Below are positions 1-7,728 of a stretch of DNA of 43,325 bases, piece after piece. Numbering within the stretch: the first letter of the stretch is position 1; each line of letters begins with the position of its first letter. The position numbers and the translations under genes are program-made. Source of the stretch: VGSZ01 sp044349155 (GTDB lineage: Bacteria > Myxococcota > UBA727 > VGSZ01); contig JBIKRQ010000009.1 in assembly GCA_044349155.1 (NCBI GenBank), positions 1 to 43,325 on the forward strand, read 5' to 3'. The notes under the pieces are model-generated. The model did no database searches. It was not told the origin of the DNA and saw only the letters and a program-made list of their open reading frames with translations.

Positions 1-50
1 AGATGCTCAAGCACCCGACGCTGACGAGGCAGAAGGACAATCGGCGGTGA
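1..50 (+). CDS. possible 3' end of an unrecognised upstream gene (partial)
   Basis: A frame open from the window edge reads MLKHPTLTRQKDNRR and stops at TGA 48-50, just before a small hairpin. The basic C-terminus looks like a natural protein end, but 15 residues are too few to name a family. It could equally be chance. Confidence 0.25.
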   Translation, partial: MLKHPTLTRQKDNRR

Positions 51-69
51 GCTTCGCGGCATGCGAAGC
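51..69 (+). terminator. weak hairpin after the partial upstream frame
   Basis: GCTTCGC and GCGAAGC form a perfect 7-bp stem with a 5-nt loop, directly after the TGA at 48-50. There is no T-tract on either strand, so it is at best a weak or Rho-assisted terminator. Confidence 0.25.
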
Positions 70-122
70 CCATGATCCGAACGATCACGAAAGGAAAGTG
101 TGGTTAACTCCGTCTCGTCGCA

Positions 123-740
123 CTAGCGGGCGGCGGACGGGACGTCGGTGCCGGCGACGTAGCAGCGGCGACAGCGGGCCTCGTAGGCCTCGCCTCCACC
201 CACCAGAATTGTGTCGTTGCCGCCGCGGCCGACGAGGGCCGCGTCTTTGTGCACGCGCTGCGACTTGGAGGCGGGGGCGCCGCAGACCATGCAGACCGAG
301 AGCTGCTTGGTGACGCTCTCGGCGAGGCACAAAAACCGCGGCATCACGCCGAAGGGGCGGCCCAACCAGTCTTGATCGAGACCCGCGACCACCACGCGCA
401 CGCCGCGGTCGGCGAGGCGCTCGACGACGTCGACGATGCCGTCGTCGAAGAACTGCGCTTCGTCGATGCCCACCACGGTGACCGGCTTGCCGAGCTGCTT
501 GAGGTACGGCTCGATGGCCGCCGAACCCTCGACCGGCACGCTCTGGATGCGCATGGAGGAGTGGCTGACGACGTCGACGGCGTCGTAGCGGTCGTCGATC
601 ATGGGCTTGAAGACCACCACGCGCTGGCGGGCGATCTGGGCGCGGCGCACGCGCTTGATGAGTTCCTCGGTTTTGCCGGAGAACATCGGGCCACAGATCA
701 CCTCGACGTGACCGCGCATGCTGAGATCGAAGTCGACCAT
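123..740 (-). CDS. tdk: thymidine kinase (type II)
   Basis: Phosphorylates thymidine to dTMP with ATP in the salvage pathway; cytoplasmic. The N-terminus carries the Walker A loop GPMFSGKTEELI, the middle has the VVGIDEAQFF segment (DEAQ, Walker B), followed by GLDQDWLGRPFG, typical of the lasso region. Two pairs of cysteines (CMVC and CRRC) near the C-terminus fit the structural zinc site of this family. The open frame extends upstream to 977 but the extension has no family similarity. The ATG at 740 gives 205 aa; an alternative ATG at 719 (MRGHVEV) gives 198 aa and places the Walker A at the usual distance from the start, so either is possible. No strong Shine-Dalgarno is seen for either. 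Transcribed divergently from the DinG-type helicase. Confidence 0.93.
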   Translation of the reverse strand: MVDFDLSMRGHVEVICGPMFSGKTEELIKRVRRAQIARQRVVVFKPMIDDRYDAVDVVSHSSMRIQSVPVEGSAAIEPYLKQLGKPVTVVGIDEAQFFDDGIVDVVERLADRGVRVVVAGLDQDWLGRPFGVMPRFLCLAESVTKQLSVCMVCGAPASKSQRVHKDAALVGRGGNDTILVGGGEAYEARCRRCYVAGTDVPSAAR

Positions 741-960
741 GCGCGCACCATGAAGACCTTGCGGGCCCCTCGCAAGAGTGTCTGCCAGATTCCTGAACTT
801 TGCCGGCGTGACGACGTCGATCGCGGCAGCACAACGAGGCGCGCATCCGATACAGCGGCGGAAGCTCTGGTCGCTGATGCCTGCGCAGATGCTCACAGCC
901 CGCCTCGGCCGCTCTTCGAGGCTTCTCAGCCGATCGTGGGGGTGAGAGAGTCCGCGCCGC

Positions 961-3156
961 ATGCCCCGTCGCGTCACGCCTGCCGAGATCGAGGCTGTCT
1001 TTGCCGAAGACGGCCCGCTGTCGACGTTGATGCCCGGCTACAAGCCCCGCCGCAGCCAGATCGACATGGCCCTCGCGGTGGCCCGCTGTCTCGACACCAG
1101 CCGCGGTCGTCTTGCCGTGGAAGCAGGCACCGGCACGGGCAAGTCGCTCGCGTATTTGGTGCCGGCACTCCTGTCGGAAAAGCGCGTGGTGGTGGCCACG
1201 GGCACCAAGGCGTTGCAGGACCAGCTCGTCGACAAAGACGCGCCCATTGCGGTCAAGGCGGTGGCCGCCATTCGCGGTGATGCGGCGGTTGAGCAGCCCG
1301 TGATGCGCATGAAGGGCCGCACCAATTACCTGTGCAAGCTGCGGTACGAGAGCTTCGATCGGCAGGGGGCGTTTGGTTTCGAGGGCGACGACGACAACAG
1401 GCTGGTGCAGCTCAAGCGCTTTGCGACGACGACGACGACCGGGGACCGCGCTGAGCTGGTGGGGTTGCCCGATTCGTTCTCGTTGTGGAGCGACCTCGAC
1501 GCCAACAAGGACGCGTGCCTGGGGCAGGCGTGCCCGCGCTACGACGAATGCTTCGTGGTGTTGATGCGGCGGCAGGCGGAGAAGGCCGCGGTGATCGTCG
1601 TCAACCACCACCTGTTGTGTGCCGACCAACGCTTGCGTTTGGAGTCGGGCAACTTCGACGACGGCGACCAGGGCTTTGGCGTGCTGCCCGTGATGGACGC
1701 GCTGGTGGTCGACGAAGCCCACGCGCTGCCCGATGTGGCCACCGACCACTTCGGCTTGTCGGTGAGCACCGACGAGGTGGGCCGCCTGTTGGTGGATGTG
1801 CGCAAGCAGGCCGATGCGTGCGGCGCCGAAGAACGCGCCTCGCTCATGGACGCTGTCGACGAGGTGGGCTCGGCGAGCAGCGCCTTCTTCCTCGCGGCGG
1901 GCAACCACGGCAAACGCGAAGGGGCCCGCGACTCGTTGCGCCCTGGTGATGTGCCGCGCGGTGAGCGCTTGAGCCTGCTTGGCAGCGACGAGCTCAAGGA
2001 ACTCGGCGAAGGCGTGAACGCCGCGATCGAAGTGCTGGGCGATGTGCTTGACGCCGCGCGCACCACGTTTCTCGACGACGGCGTGGAAGCCACGATGGTG
2101 AAGGCCGCACTCACCGGCTTGAAGGAACGCAGCAGCCGCTTGCGCGCCACCCTGAGCTACCTCGCGGGGCCGGCCGCGAGCGACAAGCAGTACGTGTGCT
2201 TCGTCGACAAGAGCCCTCGCGGCGTGAGCTTGACCGCCGCCCCCATCGATGTCCGCGCGCCGTTGTCGGGGACACTGTTTGCTGGCGATGCGCCGGTGAT
2301 TCTGACGTCGGCGACGTTGGCCGTGGGCCACACCATCGAGCCGTTTTTGTTTCAGGTCGGGTTGGTGAACGACGCGGCTGAGGTCAGCGACGACGCTGAA
2401 ATCGACGACGACGACAGTGCCGAAGGTGGCCCGGTTGAGGTGCAGCAGGCGGTGTTTGCCTCGCCATTTGATCATGCGCGGCGTGCGGCCTTGTATGCGC
2501 CTGCCGACATGCCCGAGCCCGACCAGCCGACGTGGGGGGCGCGCTACGACGACGAGGTGCGCTTCTTGTTGGCGTTGTCGAAGGGGGGCGCGCTGCTGCT
2601 GTTCACGAGCCACCGAGCGATGGAAGACGCGGCCACGCGCCTGCGGCCAGCCCTCGACGAGCTGGGCATTGTGATGTTGAAGCAGGGGGATCGCCCCAAG
2701 GGTGTGTTGCTCGACGAGCTGCGCGCCAATGGCAACGCGGCGTTGTTTGCGACGTCGAGCTTTTGGGAGGGCGTTGACGTTGGGGGCGCGGCGCTGCGGT
2801 TGGTGATCATCGACCGGCTGCCGTTTCGTGTGCCGTCGGACCCGCTGGTGCGAGCACGCGCTGAACATGCCCGCAGCCTTGGCAAAGACCCTTTCGCCGA
2901 CCTGGCCGTTCCCGAAGCCGCATTGACGCTGAAGCAGGGAGCAGGCCGGTTGTTGCGCACGGTGAACGACGCTGGGGTGGTGGCCGTGCTGGACGGACGG
3001 CTGCGTCGACGTCGCTACGGCACCACCTTTTTGGACGCCCTGCCGCCGATGACGCGGGTGGGGGCGAGGCGCTCGGTTGCCCAGTTCTGGATACGGTTCG
3101 TGGAGCCGGCGTTGGGGCTGCCGCCGACGTCGCCAGCAGATGCAGGAGCAACGTGA
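961..3156 (+). CDS. DinG/YoaA-type ATP-dependent DNA helicase (XPD-like, Fe-S)
   Basis: A 731-aa superfamily 2 helicase of the XPD/DinG group, expected to unwind DNA 5'-3' during repair or resolution of R-loops. Visible motifs in order: Walker A EAGTGTGKS (residues 54-62), four cysteines at about 125, 186, 191 and 197 suited to a 4Fe-4S cluster, the DEAH box (251-254), the late motif TSSFWEGVDVGG, and motif VI QGAGRLLR (659-666). An acidic insert (SDDAEIDDDDS) lies in the C-terminal half. The length matches DinG-like proteins of this type. The start ATG at 961 fits the family N-terminus. The next gene's start codon overlaps this stop, so the two are probably co-transcribed. Whether it is orthologous to E. 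coli DinG or YoaA cannot be settled here. Confidence 0.93.
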   Translation: MPRRVTPAEIEAVFAEDGPLSTLMPGYKPRRSQIDMALAVARCLDTSRGRLAVEAGTGTGKSLAYLVPALLSEKRVVVATGTKALQDQLVDKDAPIAVKAVAAIRGDAAVEQPVMRMKGRTNYLCKLRYESFDRQGAFGFEGDDDNRLVQLKRFATTTTTGDRAELVGLPDSFSLWSDLDANKDACLGQACPRYDECFVVLMRRQAEKAAVIVVNHHLLCADQRLRLESGNFDDGDQGFGVLPVMDALVVDEAHALPDVATDHFGLSVSTDEVGRLLVDVRKQADACGAEERASLMDAVDEVGSASSAFFLAAGNHGKREGARDSLRPGDVPRGERLSLLGSDELKELGEGVNAAIEVLGDVLDAARTTFLDDGVEATMVKAALTGLKERSSRLRATLSYLAGPAASDKQYVCFVDKSPRGVSLTAAPIDVRAPLSGTLFAGDAPVILTSATLAVGHTIEPFLFQVGLVNDAAEVSDDAEIDDDDSAEGGPVEVQQAVFASPFDHARRAALYAPADMPEPDQPTWGARYDDEVRFLLALSKGGALLLFTSHRAMEDAATRLRPALDELGIVMLKQGDRPKGVLLDELRANGNAALFATSSFWEGVDVGGAALRLVIIDRLPFRVPSDPLVRARAEHARSLGKDPFADLAVPEAALTLKQGAGRLLRTVNDAGVVAVLDGRLRRRRYGTTFLDALPPMTRVGARRSVAQFWIRFVEPALGLPPTSPADAGAT

Positions 3157-3701
3157 TGATGACCCGTGGTGTGTGTGTTGTTTCGTTGGCCCTCGTGATG
3201 GCCGCCTCGGCGTGTACGACCGATGCGCCCAAGCCCGACGATGCGGGCAATGTGGCACCCGTCGAACCTGCTGCAGAGACCGATGCAGGAGCGCCTGTGG
3301 CGGCCGCTGAGCCCGTGCCAACGGTGGAGACGCAGGTCGACGCAGGCCACGTGGGTGACGCGCCTGCGGCCACCCCTGAAGGCGTTGTGGCCACGGTGAA
3401 CACGCCGCTGGCTCCGGTGGCGAAGGTGGACCCGATTCAGGTCACGATCTTCAACCGCGTGATGGTGCGCCCGACGGAAAAGGGCCTGACCATGCAGGCG
3501 GTGCAGGAGATCGCCGAAAACGCCACGGGCCAGAAGGTGGAGAGCATCCGCCGCACCGCTGGCGTGTTCTGGCTGTTGCAGTTTGCGCCCACGACGCCGC
3601 CGCGCACGAAGGCCGAGCAGCAGCAGTTGATCGCCGACCTGAAGGCGAAGACGCAGGCGTTCAAGTCGGTCGAAGGCGACCAGGTCATGACCATCCGCTG
3701 A
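3156..3701 (+). CDS. predicted lipoprotein of unknown function
   Basis: I do not recognise this 181-aa protein. It begins with a lipoprotein signal (MMTRGVCVVSLALVMAASAC; lipobox AASAC), then a low-complexity Ala/Pro/Asp/Glu-rich linker, then a compact soluble domain of about 90 residues from PIQVTIFNRVMVRP to the C-terminus. The start is set by AGGAG at 3144-3148, seven bases before ATG 3156; GTG 3153 and ATG 3159 are alternatives. The ATG overlaps the helicase TGA (3154-3156), suggesting translational coupling. Nothing links it functionally to the helicase. A terminator-like hairpin follows. Confidence 0.8.
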   Translation: MMTRGVCVVSLALVMAASACTTDAPKPDDAGNVAPVEPAAETDAGAPVAAAEPVPTVETQVDAGHVGDAPAATPEGVVATVNTPLAPVAKVDPIQVTIFNRVMVRPTEKGLTMQAVQEIAENATGQKVESIRRTAGVFWLLQFAPTTPPRTKAEQQQLIADLKAKTQAFKSVEGDQVMTIR

Positions 3702-3740
3702 GTTCCGAAGGGCGGTCGGTCAAATGTGACAGAAAGCTGT

Positions 3741-3787
3741 CGGCTGCTGGTGCGAGGGTTCAACTCACACACCAGCCGCGGCTTTTT
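3741..3787 (+). terminator. probable Rho-independent terminator
   Basis: CGGCT(GCT)GGTG pairs with CACCAGCCG (3770-3778) with a 3-nt bulge and a loop of about 17 nt, followed by CGGC and a T5 run at 3783-3787. It lies between the lipoprotein gene and the VOC gene on the same strand. Confidence 0.5.
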
Positions 3788-3811
3788 CCTCGGCTTTTTC
3801 AGGGAGTTGGC

Positions 3812-4174
3812 GTGACGAAGACCCACCACGGTTTTGACTACATCGAGCTCACGGTCGCCGACATGGCCCGCGCCAAAGCCTTCTACGGCGTGCTCGGCTG
3901 GAGCTTCACCGACTACGGCCCCGAATACGCGGGCATCGGCGTGGATGGCCGCGAGATTGGTGGGCTGACCGTGGGCGCATCGACCTCGACGGCAGCGGTG
4001 GTGTCGCCGTTGGTGATTCTATACTCGCGCGACCTGGAGCAGACGTTGGCGACGTTGACTGCCGCCGGTGCGGTGATCACGACACCGCCGTTTTCGTTTC
4101 CGGGGGGCCGGCGCTTTCACTTCGCCGACCCCGACGGCAACGCGCTCGCCGTGTGGACCACGACGGCTGACTGA
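3812..4174 (+). CDS. VOC-superfamily (glyoxalase/bleomycin-resistance-like) protein
   Basis: A 120-aa single-domain vicinal-oxygen-chelate protein. It shows the typical opening HHGFDYIELTVADMARAKAFY, a middle GWSFTDYGPEYAGI segment, and the closing FHFADPDGNALAVW that carries the metal-binding Glu/His-type positions in many relatives. The start is GTG 3812, preceded by AGGGAG at good spacing. Members bind a divalent metal and act in isomerisation, ring cleavage or drug sequestration; the substrate cannot be told from sequence. It is convergent with the oligoribonuclease gene, with only 14 bases between the stop codons. Confidence 0.85.
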   Translation: MTKTHHGFDYIELTVADMARAKAFYGVLGWSFTDYGPEYAGIGVDGREIGGLTVGASTSTAAVVSPLVILYSRDLEQTLATLTAAGAVITTPPFSFPGGRRFHFADPDGNALAVWTTTAD

Positions 4175-4188
4175 GCGCTGCGTTGGGT

Positions 4189-4737
4189 TCAGCCGGCGCG
4201 CACCGAGAAGATGTTCTGGCGGTACCAGCGCAGCTCGGCGAGCGACGCGCGGATGTCGTCGAGGGCGGTGTGTGCTGACGGCTTGCCCGGAGCTTCGCCA
4301 GCGCTGCCGTACCACTGCTTGGAGAGCACTTTGATCGTCGACACGTCGATCTGGCGGTAGTGCAGCAGCGCTTCGAACGTGGGCATGTGGCGCAGCAAGA
4401 AGCGGCGGTCTTGCCAGATCGAATTGCCCGCGAGCACGCCTTTTTTGTAGGGCACGTGGGCCAGCAGGACCTCGGTCATCTTCTGCTCGGCCTCGGCCAA
4501 CGACGTCGTGGAGGCGCGCACTTTTTCGAGCAGACCGTTGTCGGTGTGCATCTTTCTCACAAACGGCGACATCGAGGCGAGGGCTGCTTCGGGCTGCCAG
4601 ATGCACTGCTCGAGCTGGGCGAGTTCGTTGAGTTCGCCGTCGGTGACGATCATCGCCATTTCGATGATGTGGCAGGTCTTGTCGTCGAGACCGGTCATCT
4701 CGAGGTCAAGCCAGACAAAGCGGGTGGGATCGGCCAT
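4189..4737 (-). CDS. orn: oligoribonuclease
   Basis: A 3'-5' exoribonuclease that degrades the shortest RNA fragments, including pGpG from c-di-GMP turnover, to mononucleotides. The 182-aa length equals that of typical Orn. DEDD catalytic motifs are visible: WLDLEMTGLD near the N-terminus, GNSIWQDRRFL in the middle, and HTALDDIRASL near the C-terminus (DEDDh type). ATG 4737 is chosen because CAGGAG lies just upstream and MADPTRFVWLDLEMTG matches the family N-terminus; the open frame extends to 4821 without similarity. Divergent from the GC-x3-C membrane protein gene at 4803. Confidence 0.96.
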   Translation of the reverse strand: MADPTRFVWLDLEMTGLDDKTCHIIEMAMIVTDGELNELAQLEQCIWQPEAALASMSPFVRKMHTDNGLLEKVRASTTSLAEAEQKMTEVLLAHVPYKKGVLAGNSIWQDRRFLLRHMPTFEALLHYRQIDVSTIKVLSKQWYGSAGEAPGKPSAHTALDDIRASLAELRWYRQNIFSVRAG

Positions 4738-4802
4738 CGGGAACTCCTGGGCAGTCAACTGGGTGCCGCACTCAACACCATCGGTCGGCCGCGGTCCAGT
4801 TC

Positions 4803-5582
4803 GTGACGACGTCGAAGACACGTTGGCAACGCAGCGGCACCTCGGGCAGCATCACCCCCGTGATTGCCCTGCTTGCCCTTCTCGCGTTGGCGTCGCCCGT
4901 TCCTGGCGATCGTGTGTTCATGACGCCGGTTCGCGCCGATGGCGTTGAGCCCGCGGCGCGCGTCGCCATCGAAGAAGCCCTGCTTACCGCCGCCCGCGCC
5001 CGCAACCCCGCCGCGGTGGGCAGCACCGACGTGGCCGCATTGCTCGACGCTGAGGCCGCCATCCAGGCCGCCGGTTGCGACAGCGCTGGCTGCGACGCCG
5101 AACTCGCCGACGCGTTGGGCGCCCCCGAACTGCTGAGCGCGCAACTCATGCGCATCGAGCAGACGACGTGGGTGTTGACGCTGAAGCGCCTGCGCCGCGC
5201 CGATATGCACGTGCTCGCCAGCCATCAGGTCACGCGCGTGGGCGAATCGCCCATGGTGATCGTGGCCGGGATCGACGAACTCAGCGACGTCGTCGTCGGC
5301 GCGCGCGCTTCGCGACCCCTGCAGCTGGTGGCGGGTGTCGGCGTTGGGACCGGCGTCGTCGCTGGTGCTGTCGGTGGCCTGATGCTGTTGGGCGGTCTGC
5401 TCAAGTTCAATGAAGGCACTGCTGCGCTGAGCGATGGCGACGCGCAGACGGCCTACGAAACTCGCCGCGACTTCGAGTGGCTCACACCAACTGGAACGCT
5501 GATGGCGATTGGCGGGGGGGCTCTCGTCGTCGTCGGCGCTGTTGCCTTCGGCGTTGATGCCGCGATCGGAGCTGCACCATGA
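4803..5582 (+). CDS. secreted two-TM protein with GC-x3-C motif (CsgG/TolB-N-like), copy 1
   Basis: A 259-aa protein with an N-terminal hydrophobic signal (residues 17-35), a periplasmic-type alpha/beta domain containing the motif LLDAEAAIQAAGCDSAGC followed by AELADALGA, and two C-terminal hydrophobic helices (about 175-200 and 230-255) joined by a charged loop of about 30 residues. Two other genes here (9615-10529, 32142-32975) share the order signal, LDxEAxxQxxGCx(3-4)CxAE, TM, loop, TM. The fold resembles TolB N-terminal/CsgG/FlgO-type domains, but this is inference. Its last 4 bases (ATGA) overlap the start of the EG-stalked lipoprotein, so the pair is translationally coupled. The GTG start at 4803 is tentative, with no clear Shine-Dalgarno. 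Function unknown; possibly assembly or surface export of the partner lipoprotein. Confidence 0.75.
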   Translation: MTTSKTRWQRSGTSGSITPVIALLALLALASPVPGDRVFMTPVRADGVEPAARVAIEEALLTAARARNPAAVGSTDVAALLDAEAAIQAAGCDSAGCDAELADALGAPELLSAQLMRIEQTTWVLTLKRLRRADMHVLASHQVTRVGESPMVIVAGIDELSDVVVGARASRPLQLVAGVGVGTGVVAGAVGGLMLLGGLLKFNEGTAALSDGDAQTAYETRRDFEWLTPTGTLMAIGGGALVVVGAVAFGVDAAIGAAP

Positions 5583-7663
5583 AGCGCATCGTTGTTGTGG
5601 CTGCCACGTTCAACCTCGTCGCCTGCGTGGACTGGTCGACGTTGCCGTCGTCGCCGCCTGCAGAAGGCGAGGGTGAAGGGGAAGGCGAAGGTGAAGGCGA
5701 GGGCGAGGGCGAGGGTGAAGGGGAAGGCGAAGGTGAAGGCGAAGGCGAGAGCGGCGCAACGTGGTCCCGGGTGCAGGACTTTCCCGGCGTGACGAGTCTC
5801 TCGGCGACGCAGACCGGCGACGTGTTTGTGACGAGCAACGCCAATGGTCCGGGCGACATGCTCTGGCTCGACGATGTGCTCGACGACGAATTCGACAGTT
5901 GCAGCAGCATCACCAAGACCGGGCCTGTGTACCTGGGTGACGACGGCGCGTGGTACCTCGGCTTGTTCGGCGGTGTTGGACGTTTTGACCCCGACGACGC
6001 GGCACACGCGTGCACGGTGTTTGAGTACGACGAAATGAACGATCGCCGCGGCCACGGCCTGCTGGTGGGCGACGTGTTGGTGGCGTGGACGGGGACCGCC
6101 GTGCTGTTCGACGCGCCCACCGCTGACCCCGTGGTGGTGCCGCTGACGGCCCTTGAGGAGGTGCAGCACTTCGCGACCTTTGCCTACGCCAACGGTGTGT
6201 TGGACCTCGTTGTGGGCGCACCGGTGGTGAACGCTGGTCCACCACGGCGCGAGGCCTGGCGCATCGACGTCGACGCGCGGACGATCGCCAGCGAGCCACG
6301 CCCGAGTGTTGATGTGGTGCTCAACGGCGTCGATGTTGGCGTGGTGCTCCAGGACGACCGCCTCGTCGCCGATGTTGGTGGCACGCGGCAGGAACTTCTG
6401 GTGCGGCCCAGCGAGGGGGCGATCAGCGGCGATCGCCCGTTTGTCATCACGGCTGATGTGGTTGGTGAGCGTGTGCTGGTCGGCGGGCCTGCCGGCTTGC
6501 TCGCCGAGTTCCGTGCCGACGGAGCGCGCTTGCTGACGACGCCACGCCTGCCACGCGTGCTGACCATCCGCGAACACGCCGGCGAGCTGTGGGCGGTGGG
6601 CGACGGAGTGCTGCTGCACTGGAGCGCCGACAGCGCGGCGGCGGCGCTGCTGCCCGATCATCTCGTGGCTGCACCACTGACCGACAGCTTCGCCATTGTC
6701 GGTGTCGGCGAGGGCGTCGCCATGGCGCGCGTTGGCCCTGTCCTTGAGCGCGTCGCCGTTGTTGACGGCGTGCTGACGCATGAGCAGCTGCTGGATGCGG
6801 CATCGGGGGAACCCGTCCAGAGTTCAACGCGCGGCGAGTTGGGGTTCTCGGTGACTGGTCAGGCGCTGGTCGAGACGCAGAACAACGACGTGAACGCGTC
6901 GGTGGTCGCGCATCGTCTGCGAGACAACCTGCAAGAGCGGCAGCGGACGCAAGCCGCGACGATTCCCGATGACACAGACTGTGCCGATGACACGTGCGCC
7001 GTGCTCGCGGTCGCCATCAACGACGACGCCACGGGGGTGGCGGTGTTGCGACGGGCCGCAGCTGGTCTGACCTTGCACCGCTGTTCCGTGTCGGTGGGCG
7101 ACGAGCTGCTGGTGCAGTGCGCGACGGCGGTGACGATTGCCGACGTGCCAGAGAACCTTCAGCGCTTCGACGTGCGCCTACACCATGACGCCGAGGGTGT
7201 GGTGGGGGCTGTGCCGGGGACGGTGTTTGCCCTCACCACCACGTTGGGGCTGGTGCGCGCGGACATTGAGGACTTTGATGCACGCGCCGATGTGCGTTTG
7301 TCGGGGTCGTGCATCCTCACCTCGACGTCGCGACGGGCCGTGGTGGTGGACCTCGCGGACCCCGACAACTTCAGCGTGGTGCCGCTCGACATCGAGCCAC
7401 GCACGGTGGTGGGTCTTTCTGCCAGCGACAGCAGCCGCTTCGTGTTGGGCGCTGGTGGCAGCGAGACCGTCGCGCAAACGCCCGCAGCAGCGCAGTGGTT
7501 TCGGCTGCCGCTCGACGGCTGCGAGCCCGACCGCGACGGTCTGACCGTGCCGGGCGGCGAACGCGCACAGGCCGACATCCCCTTCGTGGCGGCGCGCAGC
7601 GATGGCGTGGTGTTTGTGGCCGACGGGCTGGGCGCGATCTGGTCGGTGCGCTCGACGCCGTGA
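5579..7663 (+). CDS. EG-stalked surface lipoprotein, probable beta-propeller-like body
   Basis: A 694-aa predicted lipoprotein: signal peptide with lipobox LVAC (Cys16), then a (Glu-Gly)n stalk at about residues 29-57, then a body of about 630 residues rich in short beta-strand-like blocks (for example GERVLVGGPAGLLAEF and GELWAVGDGVLLHW) that suggest a propeller-like repeat fold. Three cysteine pairs occur in the second half. No enzyme motif was recognised. It starts at ATG 5579 within the stop of the upstream GC-x3-C protein, and that coupling suggests the two act together at the cell surface. The gene ends 65 bases before the convergent aminopeptidase gene. Confidence 0.78.
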   Translation: MKRIVVVAATFNLVACVDWSTLPSSPPAEGEGEGEGEGEGEGEGEGEGEGEGEGEGESGATWSRVQDFPGVTSLSATQTGDVFVTSNANGPGDMLWLDDVLDDEFDSCSSITKTGPVYLGDDGAWYLGLFGGVGRFDPDDAAHACTVFEYDEMNDRRGHGLLVGDVLVAWTGTAVLFDAPTADPVVVPLTALEEVQHFATFAYANGVLDLVVGAPVVNAGPPRREAWRIDVDARTIASEPRPSVDVVLNGVDVGVVLQDDRLVADVGGTRQELLVRPSEGAISGDRPFVITADVVGERVLVGGPAGLLAEFRADGARLLTTPRLPRVLTIREHAGELWAVGDGVLLHWSADSAAAALLPDHLVAAPLTDSFAIVGVGEGVAMARVGPVLERVAVVDGVLTHEQLLDAASGEPVQSSTRGELGFSVTGQALVETQNNDVNASVVAHRLRDNLQERQRTQAATIPDDTDCADDTCAVLAVAINDDATGVAVLRRAAAGLTLHRCSVSVGDELLVQCATAVTIADVPENLQRFDVRLHHDAEGVVGAVPGTVFALTTTLGLVRADIEDFDARADVRLSGSCILTSTSRRAVVVDLADPDNFSVVPLDIEPRTVVGLSASDSSRFVLGAGGSETVAQTPAAAQWFRLPLDGCEPDRDGLTVPGGERAQADIPFVAARSDGVVFVADGLGAIWSVRSTP
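5663..5749 (+). repeat. hexanucleotide GARGGN repeat encoding (Glu-Gly)n stalk
   Basis: About 14 units of GAAGGC/GAGGGC/GAAGGT/GAAGGG variants, in frame with the lipoprotein. Because the unit is 6 bases, expansion or contraction changes stalk length without shifting the frame. Confidence 0.9.
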
Positions 7664-7728
7664 GCAGCGCGTGTGCCGTGGTGAATACTCCCATGACGGA
7701 ATGTTCACTGCGCGGCCCGGTGACGACG

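Noticed and set aside
47..313. 88-aa Arg-rich plus-strand frame near the window start
   Set aside because: Antisense shadow of thymidine kinase 3' end; no motif.
85..3321. 1078-aa open frame on the minus strand
   Set aside because: Antisense shadow of the DinG-type helicase and the thymidine kinase; Arg/His/Ala-rich composition with no family motifs. GC bias at third positions opens such frames throughout the window.
3751..3770. GGTTCAACTC, resembling a tRNA T-loop
   Set aside because: The flanking arms do not pair as a T-stem and no acceptor or anticodon arm is present; it is the loop of the terminator.
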